A program made the position numbers and the translations under genes. Positions 25,392 through 33,838 of a DNA stretch of 64,000 nt are shown here, piece by piece (positions within the stretch are counted from its first letter, which is position 1; the number at the start of each line of letters is the position of its first letter). This DNA comes from Arthrobacter_B citreus (GTDB lineage Bacteria; Actinomycetota; Actinomycetes; Actinomycetales; Micrococcaceae): NCBI RefSeq assembly GCF_042429235.1, contig NZ_JBHMBA010000001.1; one strand, 5' to 3'. The notes under the pieces were generated by a model. The model saw nothing but the letters and a program-made list of their open reading frames with translations. It had not been told where the DNA came from and did not search any database.

Positions 25392-27424
25392 CGGACGGCT
25401 CCCTGGGCCTGGAGGCCTGCCACCAACCGGGCCACGCCGTCGTCGTCCACCCGTCCGTCCATGACCACCACGCTCACCGAGCGGGAGATTGGAGCGGACG
25501 AAGTGGTTCGGACCGGGGCATCCCAGGCCAGGGACAGGCCCACCCCGGGATAACCGCTGCAGCGGACAAACCACGGGTCGTCTTCCTGCGGATCCGGCAC
25601 GAACACCAAGGTTGCCGGTCCGTCGGGGAACTGCGCGGTCCAGGCCAGCCACGGGGCTGTGCTGCCGTGCACCGCATCCTCGCCCTCGGCGTCCGCCGTG
25701 CGCACCCGCACGTCCGTGCAGGCGGGAAGGCGCCAGAAGAACCCGCCGTACCCGCCGCCCTCACGCCCGTTCGAACCGGGGCTTCCCAGCAGGACCGGAT
25801 CCGCGGCCGCCGTCAGCGTGAAGTTCAGGTCAAGCAGCCAGCTGTCCCCGTCCAGTTCCGTGAAGTGCCAGTTCCGCTGTTCCGTCAGCAGAACGGTGCC
25901 GTCCGGTCCGCACCATTCCAGGGCCTGGGTCAGGGCGTTGGGCGAAGCATTGGTTTCACGGTCCCTGATGTGCCCGTGGTCATCGCGCCACACGTATCCC
26001 GCGGCGTCCCGGCGGTAAGTGCGGCCGCCCCAGAAGTTGACGCCGTTCACATCCTGCAGGGCAACCCCGGCACCGAGGTGCCACACGTGGTCGGCCGGCA
26101 GATGGTCTGTGACCCGCACTCCGGACAGGGTGGTGACAGGGTGCAGGTAGGGGCGCGGCGACGCGTCCTTTCGGATGCCGGCCCCGGAGCGAAGCTCGGC
26201 CACCGTGCTGCCGTCCACGGCAAACTGTCCGGCCGGAGGAAGGGGCCGCGCCCAGGGGACCAGCAGTTCGCTGAAGGTTGATTGGGACCGGGCGGCCCGC
26301 AGGACGAGGTCTTCGATGCCGTTGATTACCGGATGGGCTGCACCGCCGGTTCCCACCCAAGTGACATGCCGGTCACTGATCGGGTGGACCGGGCCGGCGC
26401 TGCGCACCGCCTCCAGCACGGCCATGAAAGCGCCCGAGTCGGCAAGCGAGCTCAGCAGCGGCGTGCCGTTCCTCCGGTGGTCGAGGAGGTTCTCCAGCAG
26501 GTCGGTCCGGGAGTGGGTGGTCCGCGACGTGCCTCCGGCTGTGGTCAGTTCCAACTCGTCGGTGGTGTAGGAAAGGACGGCCTGGCCCTCGGTGCCGTGC
26601 ACCGTGACCAGCGGTTCCTGCTGCTCGGGGGCGCAGACTGTCAGCGCGCACATGATGGTTGCGCCGGCGGCGGTGCGGAGCCGGACCACCGAGGTGTCAT
26701 CGCCTTCGATGTCGTGGGCGCGGTAGGCATCCACTTCCACGCTGCCGACGTCGGCGGTGCCGCGGGCGCCGCCGATCCGCAGCGCGGTGGCAACGGCGTG
26801 GGCAAGGGGATTGGTGATAACGCCGTCCACCACGTCCACGCCGTCCAGGATCCGTTTCCCGGCCCAGCGGGAGCGGTTGAAATAGTCCCGGTCCCGTACC
26901 CACAGCCCCGTGGCCGAGATGCCGCGCACGGTGCCCAGCGCGCCGCTGCTGACCGCTTCGGCGATGGCGTCCAGGGCTTCGGATCCCAGGCTTTGAAAGC
27001 CCACCTGGACCGCGCGCCCGGTCCGTTCCGCCGCTGCCATGATGCGGTGGTACTGCTCCATGGAAGCCGCTGCCGGTTTCTCCAAATAAACGTCAGCCCC
27101 GGCTTCGATGGCGGTCACGGCAAGGTCGGCATGCGTATGGATGGGGGTGGCGATGATGACGACGTCGGGTGCGGTCCCGGCCGACAGCAGTTCCTGCGCG
27201 GTGGCGAACACGGCCACTGACGGATCGAGTTCGCCAGGTTCCGGAGGGCGCGGGTCGGCGACGGCGGCCAGGGTCAACAGTCCCGAAGCCTCCAGGCGGC
27301 GCAGCCGCTCCAGATGGCGTGCGCCGAAGCCGTGGACTCCCACCAGGGCGATGCGGGGAATGGTGCCCGAAGCCGGGGAATCGACCGGGGCGTGGGACAG
27401 GTGCTGCTCAGGATCGGGCGTCAA
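25388..27424 (-). CDS. Gfo/Idh/MocA oxidoreductase fused to DUF6807 (PmoA-like) domain
   Basis: A 678-residue two-domain protein. Residues ~20-370 are a Gfo/Idh/MocA oxidoreductase (IALVGVHGFGARHLERL; EKPAAASMEQYHRI). Residues ~395-678 match the PmoA-like DUF6807 family: SPRPYLHPVTTLSGVRVTDH, DHVWHLGAGVALQDVNGVNFWGG and GGGYGGFFWRLP are its hallmarks (His residues in a beta-sandwich). DUF6807 proteins are usually separate genes beside Gfo/Idh/MocA enzymes, so this is a natural fusion. The start is a TTG behind GGAAAA; other starts are possible. A LacI-type operator is 48-59 bases upstream. It likely oxidises a plant-derived glycoside; the DUF6807 part is of unknown chemistry. Confidence 0.88.
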   Translation of the reverse strand: MTPDPEQHLSHAPVDSPASGTIPRIALVGVHGFGARHLERLRRLEASGLLTLAAVADPRPPEPGELDPSVAVFATAQELLSAGTAPDVVIIATPIHTHADLAVTAIEAGADVYLEKPAAASMEQYHRIMAAAERTGRAVQVGFQSLGSEALDAIAEAVSSGALGTVRGISATGLWVRDRDYFNRSRWAGKRILDGVDVVDGVITNPLAHAVATALRIGGARGTADVGSVEVDAYRAHDIEGDDTSVVRLRTAAGATIMCALTVCAPEQQEPLVTVHGTEGQAVLSYTTDELELTTAGGTSRTTHSRTDLLENLLDHRRNGTPLLSSLADSGAFMAVLEAVRSAGPVHPISDRHVTWVGTGGAAHPVINGIEDLVLRAARSQSTFSELLVPWARPLPPAGQFAVDGSTVAELRSGAGIRKDASPRPYLHPVTTLSGVRVTDHLPADHVWHLGAGVALQDVNGVNFWGGRTYRRDAAGYVWRDDHGHIRDRETNASPNALTQALEWCGPDGTVLLTEQRNWHFTELDGDSWLLDLNFTLTAAADPVLLGSPGSNGREGGGYGGFFWRLPACTDVRVRTADAEGEDAVHGSTAPWLAWTAQFPDGPATLVFVPDPQEDDPWFVRCSGYPGVGLSLAWDAPVRTTSSAPISRSVSVVVMDGRVDDDGVARLVAGLQAQGAVR

Positions 27425-27456
27425 AGCATTTTCCGTTCTTGGTCTTGTGAGATGGG

Positions 27457-28656
27457 TTACACTCTAGGCGAGAAAGCGGTTTCCGGCGAGGTTCTGCGGG
27501 CCGGGTCTGCACCTGTGGCCCTGGACCGCCCTGCTGGCGGCCGCAGGATTTCAAGGAGATGGGACCGCGCCGAGTCCAGCAGCACGCGGTCGAAAACGTG
27601 ACCGCTGTCGTGCCACTGGGCACGGTATTGGCCGGGATCGTCCAGGACCCGCCGCAGGGCGGTGTCGGCGTCCTGCATTCCGGCCCGCGGAAAGAGCGGG
27701 TCAGCAGTGGCGTACTGGACCAGGAAGCGGGTTGCCGGAGCCAGGGCAGCGAGGTCGGGCCAGTCGAATTCAGCCGCCAGCCCCGGGGTATTCATCAGCC
27801 ACGAGTGGTAGTCCAAATGGGATGGAAAGAGCGCGCTGATGGTGGTCATCATGCAGGCCACCACGCAGGCCTTGATCTCGGGATCCAGCGCGGACAGCAG
27901 GAGGGCACGGCCGCCTCCGCCTGAAAAGCCGCCGGTGCCGATCCGCGCCGGGTCCACCCGCGGCATGTTCCGCAGGATTGCCAGGGCCGTGAGGTCTTCA
28001 AAAGCCACCATGCCGGCGTAACTGGTTCCGAGCATGCCGGCGGCCTTGGCGAGGGTGTTTTCATGGTCCGCCGCCGCCGCGTCGTAGGTCATTGCCTCGG
28101 TGGGAACGGTTCCCTCCGCGGCCCACGCCGCCCGGCGCGCGTCGAGGGCGCGCGCCGTCCGCTGCGGAGCCGGATCCAGGATGAAGCGGCGGCTGCCCCA
28201 GCTGAAGGCATCATGGGTGAGGACGGCGAATCCGGCTTTGGCCAGCGAATTGGCGGGTGCCTGGCCGGCGTAGAGGTTTTCCTGAAGGGAGGCGGCTTCG
28301 GGCAGCGTGCCTGGGCCAAGGTCCAGGATGCGTTCACATCCCAGCCACTTGTTGCCGGCATGGCAGTGCAGCCAGAGCAGGCCGGGCAGTGTTCCCCTGG
28401 CCCGCGCCGGCGCGGCGAGGTATCCGGTGGTTGGCGGCCCATAGGGCAGCTGCCAGCACAGCTCGGTGATCCGGACCCCGTCAACCACGCGCACCGACCG
28501 GACTGTTGTTTCCGGGGCGGAGCGGGCCAGAGCCGGAACGCCCAGAAGCCCGGCCAGTTTGCTGGAGGCCGGACTGTGGCCAACATGGCCGGGGCTCGAA
28601 CGGATGAAGGCGGGCCAGTCCTCGAAACCGCCGATTGCGCTGACAGGAGTTTCCAT
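27457..28656 (-). CDS. Alpha/beta hydrolase, esterase-like
   Basis: A 399-residue cytoplasmic hydrolase with GGFSGGGGRAL (nucleophile Ser245), Asp319 in YATADPLFP and His353 in WHDSGHVFD, a complete catalytic triad. The LPGLLWLHCHAGNKWLG strand with oxyanion region and the long helical insertion resemble the acetyl-xylan-esterase/dienelactone-hydrolase-like group. In this island it may remove acetyl or methyl esters from imported oligosaccharides. No signal peptide. The downstream fused oxidoreductase starts 33 bases past its stop, and the operator for that gene overlaps its last codons. Confidence 0.83.
   Translation of the reverse strand: METPVSAIGGFEDWPAFIRSSPGHVGHSPASSKLAGLLGVPALARSAPETTVRSVRVVDGVRITELCWQLPYGPPTTGYLAAPARARGTLPGLLWLHCHAGNKWLGCERILDLGPGTLPEAASLQENLYAGQAPANSLAKAGFAVLTHDAFSWGSRRFILDPAPQRTARALDARRAAWAAEGTVPTEAMTYDAAAADHENTLAKAAGMLGTSYAGMVAFEDLTALAILRNMPRVDPARIGTGGFSGGGGRALLLSALDPEIKACVVACMMTTISALFPSHLDYHSWLMNTPGLAAEFDWPDLAALAPATRFLVQYATADPLFPRAGMQDADTALRRVLDDPGQYRAQWHDSGHVFDRVLLDSARSHLLEILRPPAGRSRATGADPARRTSPETAFSPRV
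27469..27485. promoter_or_regulatory. LacI-type operator, core GAAAGCGGTTTC
   Basis: CGAGAAAGCGGTTTCCG, core at 27472-27483, lies over the last codons of the esterase gene and 48 bases upstream of the fused oxidoreductase start. The 12-bp core is identical to that at 33730-33741 in front of the permease operon, so one repressor probably serves both. Confidence 0.72.
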
Positions 28657-28740
28657 GGCTGACTTCCTCGAGTGCTGCGGGCTGATACGGCCGGCTTCAG
28701 GGTTGGAGTTTAGCTGCGGACGGGGTTGGACGGTGGGGAA

Positions 28741-28776
28741 GAATTCCCCGGACTACGCGTGCGGTCCGGGGAATTC
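28741..28776 (-). terminator. Hairpin terminator behind solute-binding protein gene
   Basis: GAATTCCCCGGAC and GTCCGGGGAATTC form a perfect 13-bp stem with a 10-nt loop, 30 bases past the stop of the binding-protein gene (minus strand). No long U-run follows, so it may act as a transcript-end stabiliser as well. Confidence 0.75.
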
Positions 28777-28805
28777 CTCGGTGCTGCATCCGTTGGACCG
28801 GTTAC

Positions 28806-30110
28806 TTAGCCGGCCTTGATCATTCCGGAGATTTCGTTGGTCATCTGTTCCGTTGCCTGCTCCGGCGTCATGTTGTCGAACAGGACCTCGGAGACGTAGC
28901 GCAGGATGACGTCCTGGACACCGCCGGCGCCCACCGGGGATGGCTTGGGCGCATCCGCCACATCCGGGCGGATCTCATCCAGGAAGGCCACCACGCTCTG
29001 GTCGGATTCGCTCAGTTCCGGCTGGATGGCCTCGGCCATGTCCGGGTTGACCGGAACGCCGCGGTCCACGAGCAGCTGCTTGGCGGCTTCCTCGTTGTTC
29101 GCGAGGTAATTCACGAACGTGGCGGCAGCTTCGGGGTCACTGGACTTGGCGGAAATGGACCAGTACATGGAGGCCTTGTAGTACATGCCGTTGTCCTCGG
29201 CCCTGCCCGTGGCCGACGGTGCCCGGAGCATGCGCACATTCGCATCCGTCGCGGTGCGCAGGGCGGACAGCTGGTTGGACCAGTACCAGCCCATGGCCGC
29301 CTTGTTGGTGGCGAAGGCTTCGGCTTCGAACGTTCCCGCGATGCTCTCCGAATACTGTGCCGCCGTGGGTCCCTTCGCGACGTCGCGCACGTTAAGCAGG
29401 TGCTGGAACCAGGAGGTGACGTTTTCGTTGCTGTAACCCACCTCGCCGGCTTCTTCGTTGTAGAGGGATTCACCCTGCTGGCGCAGCCAGATGCGCAGGT
29501 CCACGTCCAGCGCGCCGTAGTCAGTGCCGGAGACGCCGTCGAGCTTGGAGCTGATGGCGGCGGACGTCTCGTAGTAGTCCTCCCAGGTCCAGGTGGTGTC
29601 ATCCGGGATTTCGACGCCGGCCTGTTCAAAGAGGTCCTCATTGACCATGACGGTGTAGGCGTTCTGGCCGGTGCTCAGGCCGTACAGGCCGTCCTCGAAC
29701 TCGCCCAGGGCCAGGGCTGAGTCATCGAACTTGGACAGGTCAAGCCCGTCCATGGTGGTCAGGTCGGCCAGGGCGCCGCGGCCGGCATACTCCTGCAGGT
29801 ACTTTTCGTCCATGGTGATGACATCGGGGGAGTCTCCGCCGGCAGTGGTGGTGGCCAGCTTGTCCCAGTAGCCGCTGAAGTCGCTGTAGTCACCCTTGAC
29901 CGTGATGCCCTCATTGGACGCCATGAAGGACTTCATGATGGCTTCGTTGGTCTTGTGCCGGGGGTCGGATCCCCACCAGGAGAAGGTGACGTTGCCGTCG
30001 CCCTCGGGTTGGTCGGCGCTGCTGCTGCCGCAGGCACCCAGCGTCAGGCCAAGGGCAATGGCCATGCCGGCGGCCGTCGCGGTCCGGGACTGTCGGGAAA
30101 GCTTCTTCAT
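28806..30110 (-). CDS. CUT1-type sugar ABC solute-binding lipoprotein (duplicate copy B)
   Basis: A 434-residue lipoprotein with lipobox LGAC (Cys27) and the SBP_bac_1 pattern (VTFSWWGSDPRHKTNEAIM, GGDSPDVITMDEKYLQEYAGRGALADL, TWTWEDYYETSAAI). It aligns without gaps to the protein at 30367-31671, roughly 85-90% identical by eye, and is therefore a recent tandem duplicate. Differences gather in 225-265 and 300-330, possibly tuning ligand choice. It is separated from copy A by a terminator and a 17-bp repeat array, so its expression may differ. It delivers an oligosaccharide to the permeases encoded upstream. Confidence 0.93.
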   Translation of the reverse strand: MKKLSRQSRTATAAGMAIALGLTLGACGSSSADQPEGDGNVTFSWWGSDPRHKTNEAIMKSFMASNEGITVKGDYSDFSGYWDKLATTTAGGDSPDVITMDEKYLQEYAGRGALADLTTMDGLDLSKFDDSALALGEFEDGLYGLSTGQNAYTVMVNEDLFEQAGVEIPDDTTWTWEDYYETSAAISSKLDGVSGTDYGALDVDLRIWLRQQGESLYNEEAGEVGYSNENVTSWFQHLLNVRDVAKGPTAAQYSESIAGTFEAEAFATNKAAMGWYWSNQLSALRTATDANVRMLRAPSATGRAEDNGMYYKASMYWSISAKSSDPEAAATFVNYLANNEEAAKQLLVDRGVPVNPDMAEAIQPELSESDQSVVAFLDEIRPDVADAPKPSPVGAGGVQDVILRYVSEVLFDNMTPEQATEQMTNEISGMIKAG

Positions 30111-30124
30111 TGAATTCTTCCTTT

Positions 30125-30208
30125 GACTGGTTATGAAACGGGACTGGTTATGAAACGGGACTGGTTATGAAACGGGACTGTTGTGAAACGGGACTGGTTA
30201 TGAAATGG
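30125..30208. repeat. 17-bp tandem repeat, five copies
   Basis: GACTGGTTATGAAACGG repeats from 30125, with starts at 30125, 30142, 30159, 30176 (16 bp, degenerate) and 30192. The array lies in the leader of the duplicate copy B gene, beginning about 15 bases upstream of its start codon, and so probably falls in its 5' untranslated region or promoter. Confidence 0.9.
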
Positions 30209-30270
30209 GACTGGCGTGAATTTGGGGCGCATTTATCCAAGGGGCGCGTGTTTATGAACAGGGGCAGGTA

Positions 30271-30315
30271 TGGAAAAGGGAGTCTCCGAACCGGGTTAGC
30301 GGTCCGGAGACTCCC
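30271..30315 (-). terminator. Rho-independent terminator behind copy A
   Basis: On the minus strand GGGAGTCTCCG pairs exactly with CGGAGACTCCC (11 bp; inner ACCG/CGGT extends the stem) and is followed by TTTT. It lies 52 bases past the stop of the binding protein at 30367, so the operon from 33599 should largely end here, before copy B. Confidence 0.85.
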
Positions 30316-30366
30316 CATCAGCCCCGAAGGTTGCTGCCGGCCAGGGAGTTCTGGCCCATGGCGTTC

Positions 30367-31671
30367 CTAGCCGGCCTTGATCATTCCGGAGATTTCCTTG
30401 GTCATCTGCTCCGTGGCTTCCTCGGGGGTCAAGTTGTCGAAGAGGACCTCGGAGACGTAGCGCTTGACGACGTCCTGGACACCGCCGGCGCCCACGGGCG
30501 ACGGCTTGGGAGCGTCCGCCATGTCGGGGCGGATTTCGTCCAGGAAAGCCACCACGGTCTGGTCGGATTCGCTCAGCTCCGGCTTGATCGCCTCGGCCAT
30601 GTCCGGGTTGACCGGAACGCCGCGGTCCACCAGCATCTTCTTCGCTGCATCCTCATTGTTGGCGAGGTAGTCAACAAACTTTGCGGCAGCTTCCGGGTCG
30701 CCGGCCTTTGCCGAAACAGACCAGTACATGGAGGCCTTGTAGTACATGCCGTTGTCCTCCGCCTTACCGGAGTCCGACGGCGCGCGGAGCATGCTGATGT
30801 TGGAGCCGGACGCGGTGCGCAGCGCTGACAGCTGGTTGGACCAGTACCAGCCCATGGCTGCCTTGTTGGTGGGTACGGCGCCGGCTTCGAAGGTGCCGGA
30901 GATGCCTTCCGTGTACTGCGCTGCCGTCGGGCCCTTGGCAACGTCGCGGACGTCGAGCAGGTGCTGGAACCAGGAAGTGACGTTTTCGTTGCTGTAGCCC
31001 ACCTCGCCGGCTTCCTCGTTGTAGAGGGATTCACCCTGCTGGCGCAGCCAGACGCGCAGGTCAACGTCCTGGGCGCCGTAGTCGGTGCCGGAGACGCCGT
31101 CGAGCTTGGAGCTGATCTCGGCGGAGATCTTGTAGTAGTCCTCCCAGGTCCAGGTGGTGTCGTCCGGAACTTCCACCCCCGCCTGCTTGAAAAGATCCTC
31201 ATTAATCATGACGACGTAGGCATTCTGTCCGGTGCTCAGGCCGTACAGCCCGTCCTCGAACTCGCCCAGGGCCAGCGACGCATCATCAAACTTGGAAAGA
31301 TCCAGGCCGTCCATCTCGGAGAGGTCCGCCAGCGCACCGCGGCCGGCATACTCCTGCAGGTACTTTTCATCCATGGTGATCACATCGGGTGCGTCACCGC
31401 CGGCCGTGGTGGTGGCCAGCTTGTCCCAATAGCCGCTGAAGTCGCTGTAATCACCCTTGACCGTGATGCCCTCGTTGGCTGCCATGAAGGATTCCATGAT
31501 GGCTTCGTTGGCCTTGTGCCGGGGATCGGATCCCCACCAGGAGAAGGTGATGTTGCCGTCTCCCTCGGGTTCGTCAGCGCTGTTGCTGCCGCAGGCGCCC
31601 AGTGTCAGGCCAAGGGTAATTGCCAGCCCGGCCGCCGTGGCGGCCCGTGAGCGTCGTGAAAGTTTCATCAT
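30367..31671 (-). CDS. CUT1-type sugar ABC solute-binding lipoprotein (copy A)
   Basis: A 434-residue lipoprotein (lipobox LGAC, Cys27) that directly follows the two permease genes and is probably the cognate binding protein of that importer. NITFSWWGSDPRHKANEAIM and GGDAPDVITMDEKYLQEYAGRGALADL are family signatures. Two consecutive ATGs (31671, 31668) are possible starts behind AGGAAG. It is nearly identical to copy B (28806-30110). No ATPase gene is in the operon, as usual for actinobacterial CUT1 systems served by a shared MsiK-type ATPase. Confidence 0.94.
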   Translation of the reverse strand: MMKLSRRSRAATAAGLAITLGLTLGACGSNSADEPEGDGNITFSWWGSDPRHKANEAIMESFMAANEGITVKGDYSDFSGYWDKLATTTAGGDAPDVITMDEKYLQEYAGRGALADLSEMDGLDLSKFDDASLALGEFEDGLYGLSTGQNAYVVMINEDLFKQAGVEVPDDTTWTWEDYYKISAEISSKLDGVSGTDYGAQDVDLRVWLRQQGESLYNEEAGEVGYSNENVTSWFQHLLDVRDVAKGPTAAQYTEGISGTFEAGAVPTNKAAMGWYWSNQLSALRTASGSNISMLRAPSDSGKAEDNGMYYKASMYWSVSAKAGDPEAAAKFVDYLANNEDAAKKMLVDRGVPVNPDMAEAIKPELSESDQTVVAFLDEIRPDMADAPKPSPVGAGGVQDVVKRYVSEVLFDNLTPEEATEQMTKEISGMIKAG

Positions 31672-31744
31672 TGAATGCTTCCTAGGGAATTGGGAGGTGC
31701 GGTGATGGACGGTTCGCCGGACAACTTCCCGGCTGGTGGTGCGT

Positions 31745-32665
31745 TTACTTGCCGCCTGTGGTGGCGATGCCCTTGACCAGGTACTTCTGTCCGAAGAGGA
31801 AGACCAGGAAGACGGGCAGGAGGGAGACGATCGACATGGCGAACATGGAACCCCATGACGACGTTGCCGTTGAGTCGTTGAAGGAGCGCAGTGCCACCGG
31901 AACCGTGTACATGTCCGGATCCGTCAGGAAGATCAACTGGCTGAAGAAGTCGTTCCAGGTCCAGATGAAGGTGAAGATGGCGGTGGTGGCCAGGGCAGGC
32001 ATCATCAGGGGCAGGATGATCTTCGTAAAGATCCGCACATGGCCGCAGCCGTCAATCCGTGCCGCTTCATCGAGCTCCCTGGGCAGGCCGCGGATGAACT
32101 GGACCATCAGGAACACGAAGAACGCGTCAGTGGCCAGGAGCTTGGGCAGGATCAGCGGGATGAAGGTGTTCACCCAGCCAAGCTGGGAGAAAATGATGTA
32201 CTGCGGAACGATCACCACGTGGATCGGCAGCATCACCGTCATGAGCATGATCGCAAAAAGCAGGTTGCGCTTACGGAACCGCAGGCGGGCGAAGGCGTAT
32301 GCGGCCATGGAGCAGGAGATCAGGTTGCCGGCGATGGAGCCGAACACAATGATCAGCGAGTTCATCATGTAGTGGCCGAAGGGGGAGCGCAGTGCGTTCC
32401 AGCCCTCCGTGTAGTTGGAGAACTCAAACGTCGTCAGCAGCAGGCCCGACTGCCGGAAGATTTCGTTGTTGGGCCGCAGGGAGCTGACAAGCATCCACAG
32501 CAGCGGATAGAGCATCACCAAGCCGAAGACAATCAGCACGATGTGCTTGACCAGGCGTGAACCGCTGCCCTTGCGTGTACGGGAATCGGCGCGGCGTGCG
32601 GGGCGGAGTCCGGTGGCGGCACCGGGGGGAACTGCTGTGGCCGCGGCTTCTGTGTTAGTCGTCAT
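31745..32665 (-). CDS. CUT1 sugar ABC permease, MalG type
   Basis: A 306-residue inner-membrane permease with six helices and the cytoplasmic EAA loop EAARIDGCGHVRIFTKIILPLMMPAL (E-A-A-x3-G-x9-I-x-L-P), which docks on the ATPase. The LDEAARIDG form is typical of MalG-like subunits. The N-terminal 35 residues are hydrophilic. Its start overlaps the end of the MalF-type gene by 11 bases. It forms the channel with that partner and imports the sugar bound by the lipoprotein at 30367. Confidence 0.95.
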   Translation of the reverse strand: MTTNTEAAATAVPPGAATGLRPARRADSRTRKGSGSRLVKHIVLIVFGLVMLYPLLWMLVSSLRPNNEIFRQSGLLLTTFEFSNYTEGWNALRSPFGHYMMNSLIIVFGSIAGNLISCSMAAYAFARLRFRKRNLLFAIMLMTVMLPIHVVIVPQYIIFSQLGWVNTFIPLILPKLLATDAFFVFLMVQFIRGLPRELDEAARIDGCGHVRIFTKIILPLMMPALATTAIFTFIWTWNDFFSQLIFLTDPDMYTVPVALRSFNDSTATSSWGSMFAMSIVSLLPVFLVFLFGQKYLVKGIATTGGK

Positions 32666-33599
32666 AGAACACCCAGAACTTCGAAGCCATGAAGTTGATC
32701 AGCGTGAAGATGGCGATGATCACCAGCAGCAGCCAGGCCATGGCGGAGGCATAGCCCATGTCGAAGTTTCCGAAGCCTTTCTGGTAGAGGTACAGCGTGT
32801 AGAACATGGTGGAGTCGGCGGGTCCTCCGGTTCCGCCCGAGACCACGAAGGCCTGGGTGAAGGACTGGAAGGCTCCAATGATCTGCAGCACGAGGTTGAA
32901 GAAGATGATCGGTGTCAGCAGCGGGATCGTGATGGTCCACAGCTGGCGCAGTTTGGACGCGCCGTCCATGGAAGCTGCCTCGTAGTACATGACCGGAATC
33001 TGGCGGAGCCCGGCGAGGAAGATGATCATGGGGGCACCGAAGGTCCAGATGTTGAGGATCATCAGGGTGCCGAGTGCGGTGGACGGGTCTGAAATCCAGC
33101 CCTGTCCCTGGATTCCGAAGAACCCAAGCACTTGGTTGATCAGGCCTTCGGTGCCGAAGATCTGGCGCCAGAGAACGGCGATGGCCACCGAGCCGCCCAG
33201 CAGGGACGGCAGGTAGTAGATGGACCGATACAGGTTCATGCCGCGGAGTCCGCGGTCCAGGACCAGGGCCAGGACCAGGGCCGCCAGCAGCTGGAGGGGG
33301 ACTGAGATGAACACGAACAGGAAGGTCACCTTGAGCGAGTTCAACAGCCGCGCATCGTCCAGCATGCGGGTGAAGTTCTCCAGGCCGACCCATTCCGGCG
33401 GCTGGAGCATGTTGTAGTCCGTGAAGGACAAATACAGCGATGCTGCCATGGGGCCAATGGTGATGGCCACCAGGCCCACGATCCACGGGCTAAGGAACAG
33501 GAAACCTGCGCGCTCTTCCTGCTTGTCGGCGCGGGTCATCTTGCGTTTGACGGTGCTCTTGGACCGTTTCAGGCTGGAGAGCTCACTCAGTACCGACAT
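32655..33599 (-). CDS. CUT1 sugar ABC permease, MalF type
   Basis: A 314-residue permease with six helices: FLFLSPWIVGLVAITIGPMAASLYLSF opens the first, and the EAA loop is YEAASMDGASKLRQLWTITIPLLTPIIFFNL. It is the first gene of the minus-strand operon of permease, permease, binding protein. A LacI-type operator is 127-146 bases upstream, and a second LacI gene (33839-34912) lies beyond it in the same direction. The predicted substrate is a pectin- or glycoside-derived oligosaccharide. Confidence 0.95.
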   Translation of the reverse strand: MSVLSELSSLKRSKSTVKRKMTRADKQEERAGFLFLSPWIVGLVAITIGPMAASLYLSFTDYNMLQPPEWVGLENFTRMLDDARLLNSLKVTFLFVFISVPLQLLAALVLALVLDRGLRGMNLYRSIYYLPSLLGGSVAIAVLWRQIFGTEGLINQVLGFFGIQGQGWISDPSTALGTLMILNIWTFGAPMIIFLAGLRQIPVMYYEAASMDGASKLRQLWTITIPLLTPIIFFNLVLQIIGAFQSFTQAFVVSGGTGGPADSTMFYTLYLYQKGFGNFDMGYASAMAWLLLVIIAIFTLINFMASKFWVFYDD

Positions 33600-33725
33600 G
33601 GCTGTCCTTCACTGCCGGTACGCTGCCGGGCCTCGCGGGGAACCGCATCATTGCGGAAGGGCACGGGTTGCATTCCGTTTCTCCGTTTCTCGTAGGGCAT
33701 CTGCTCCGAACTCCTGAGAGCATAC

Positions 33726-33744
33726 GTGAGAAAGCGGTTTCCCG
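33726..33744. promoter_or_regulatory. LacI-type operator in front of permease operon
   Basis: GTGAGAAAGCGGTTTCCCG with core GAAAGCGGTTTC (33730-33741), 131 bases upstream of the first permease start. The core is identical to the site at 27472. The stretch 33600-33838 otherwise holds only leader sequence. Confidence 0.72.
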
Positions 33745-33838
33745 AAACCCCAATTTGTGCACTGCGTCACATCGGCGGGACCCGGTGTCATGTTCGCGGG
33801 GCCCCAGCGGCCGGGGTGCCCCTGTGGTCCGGCGGGGG

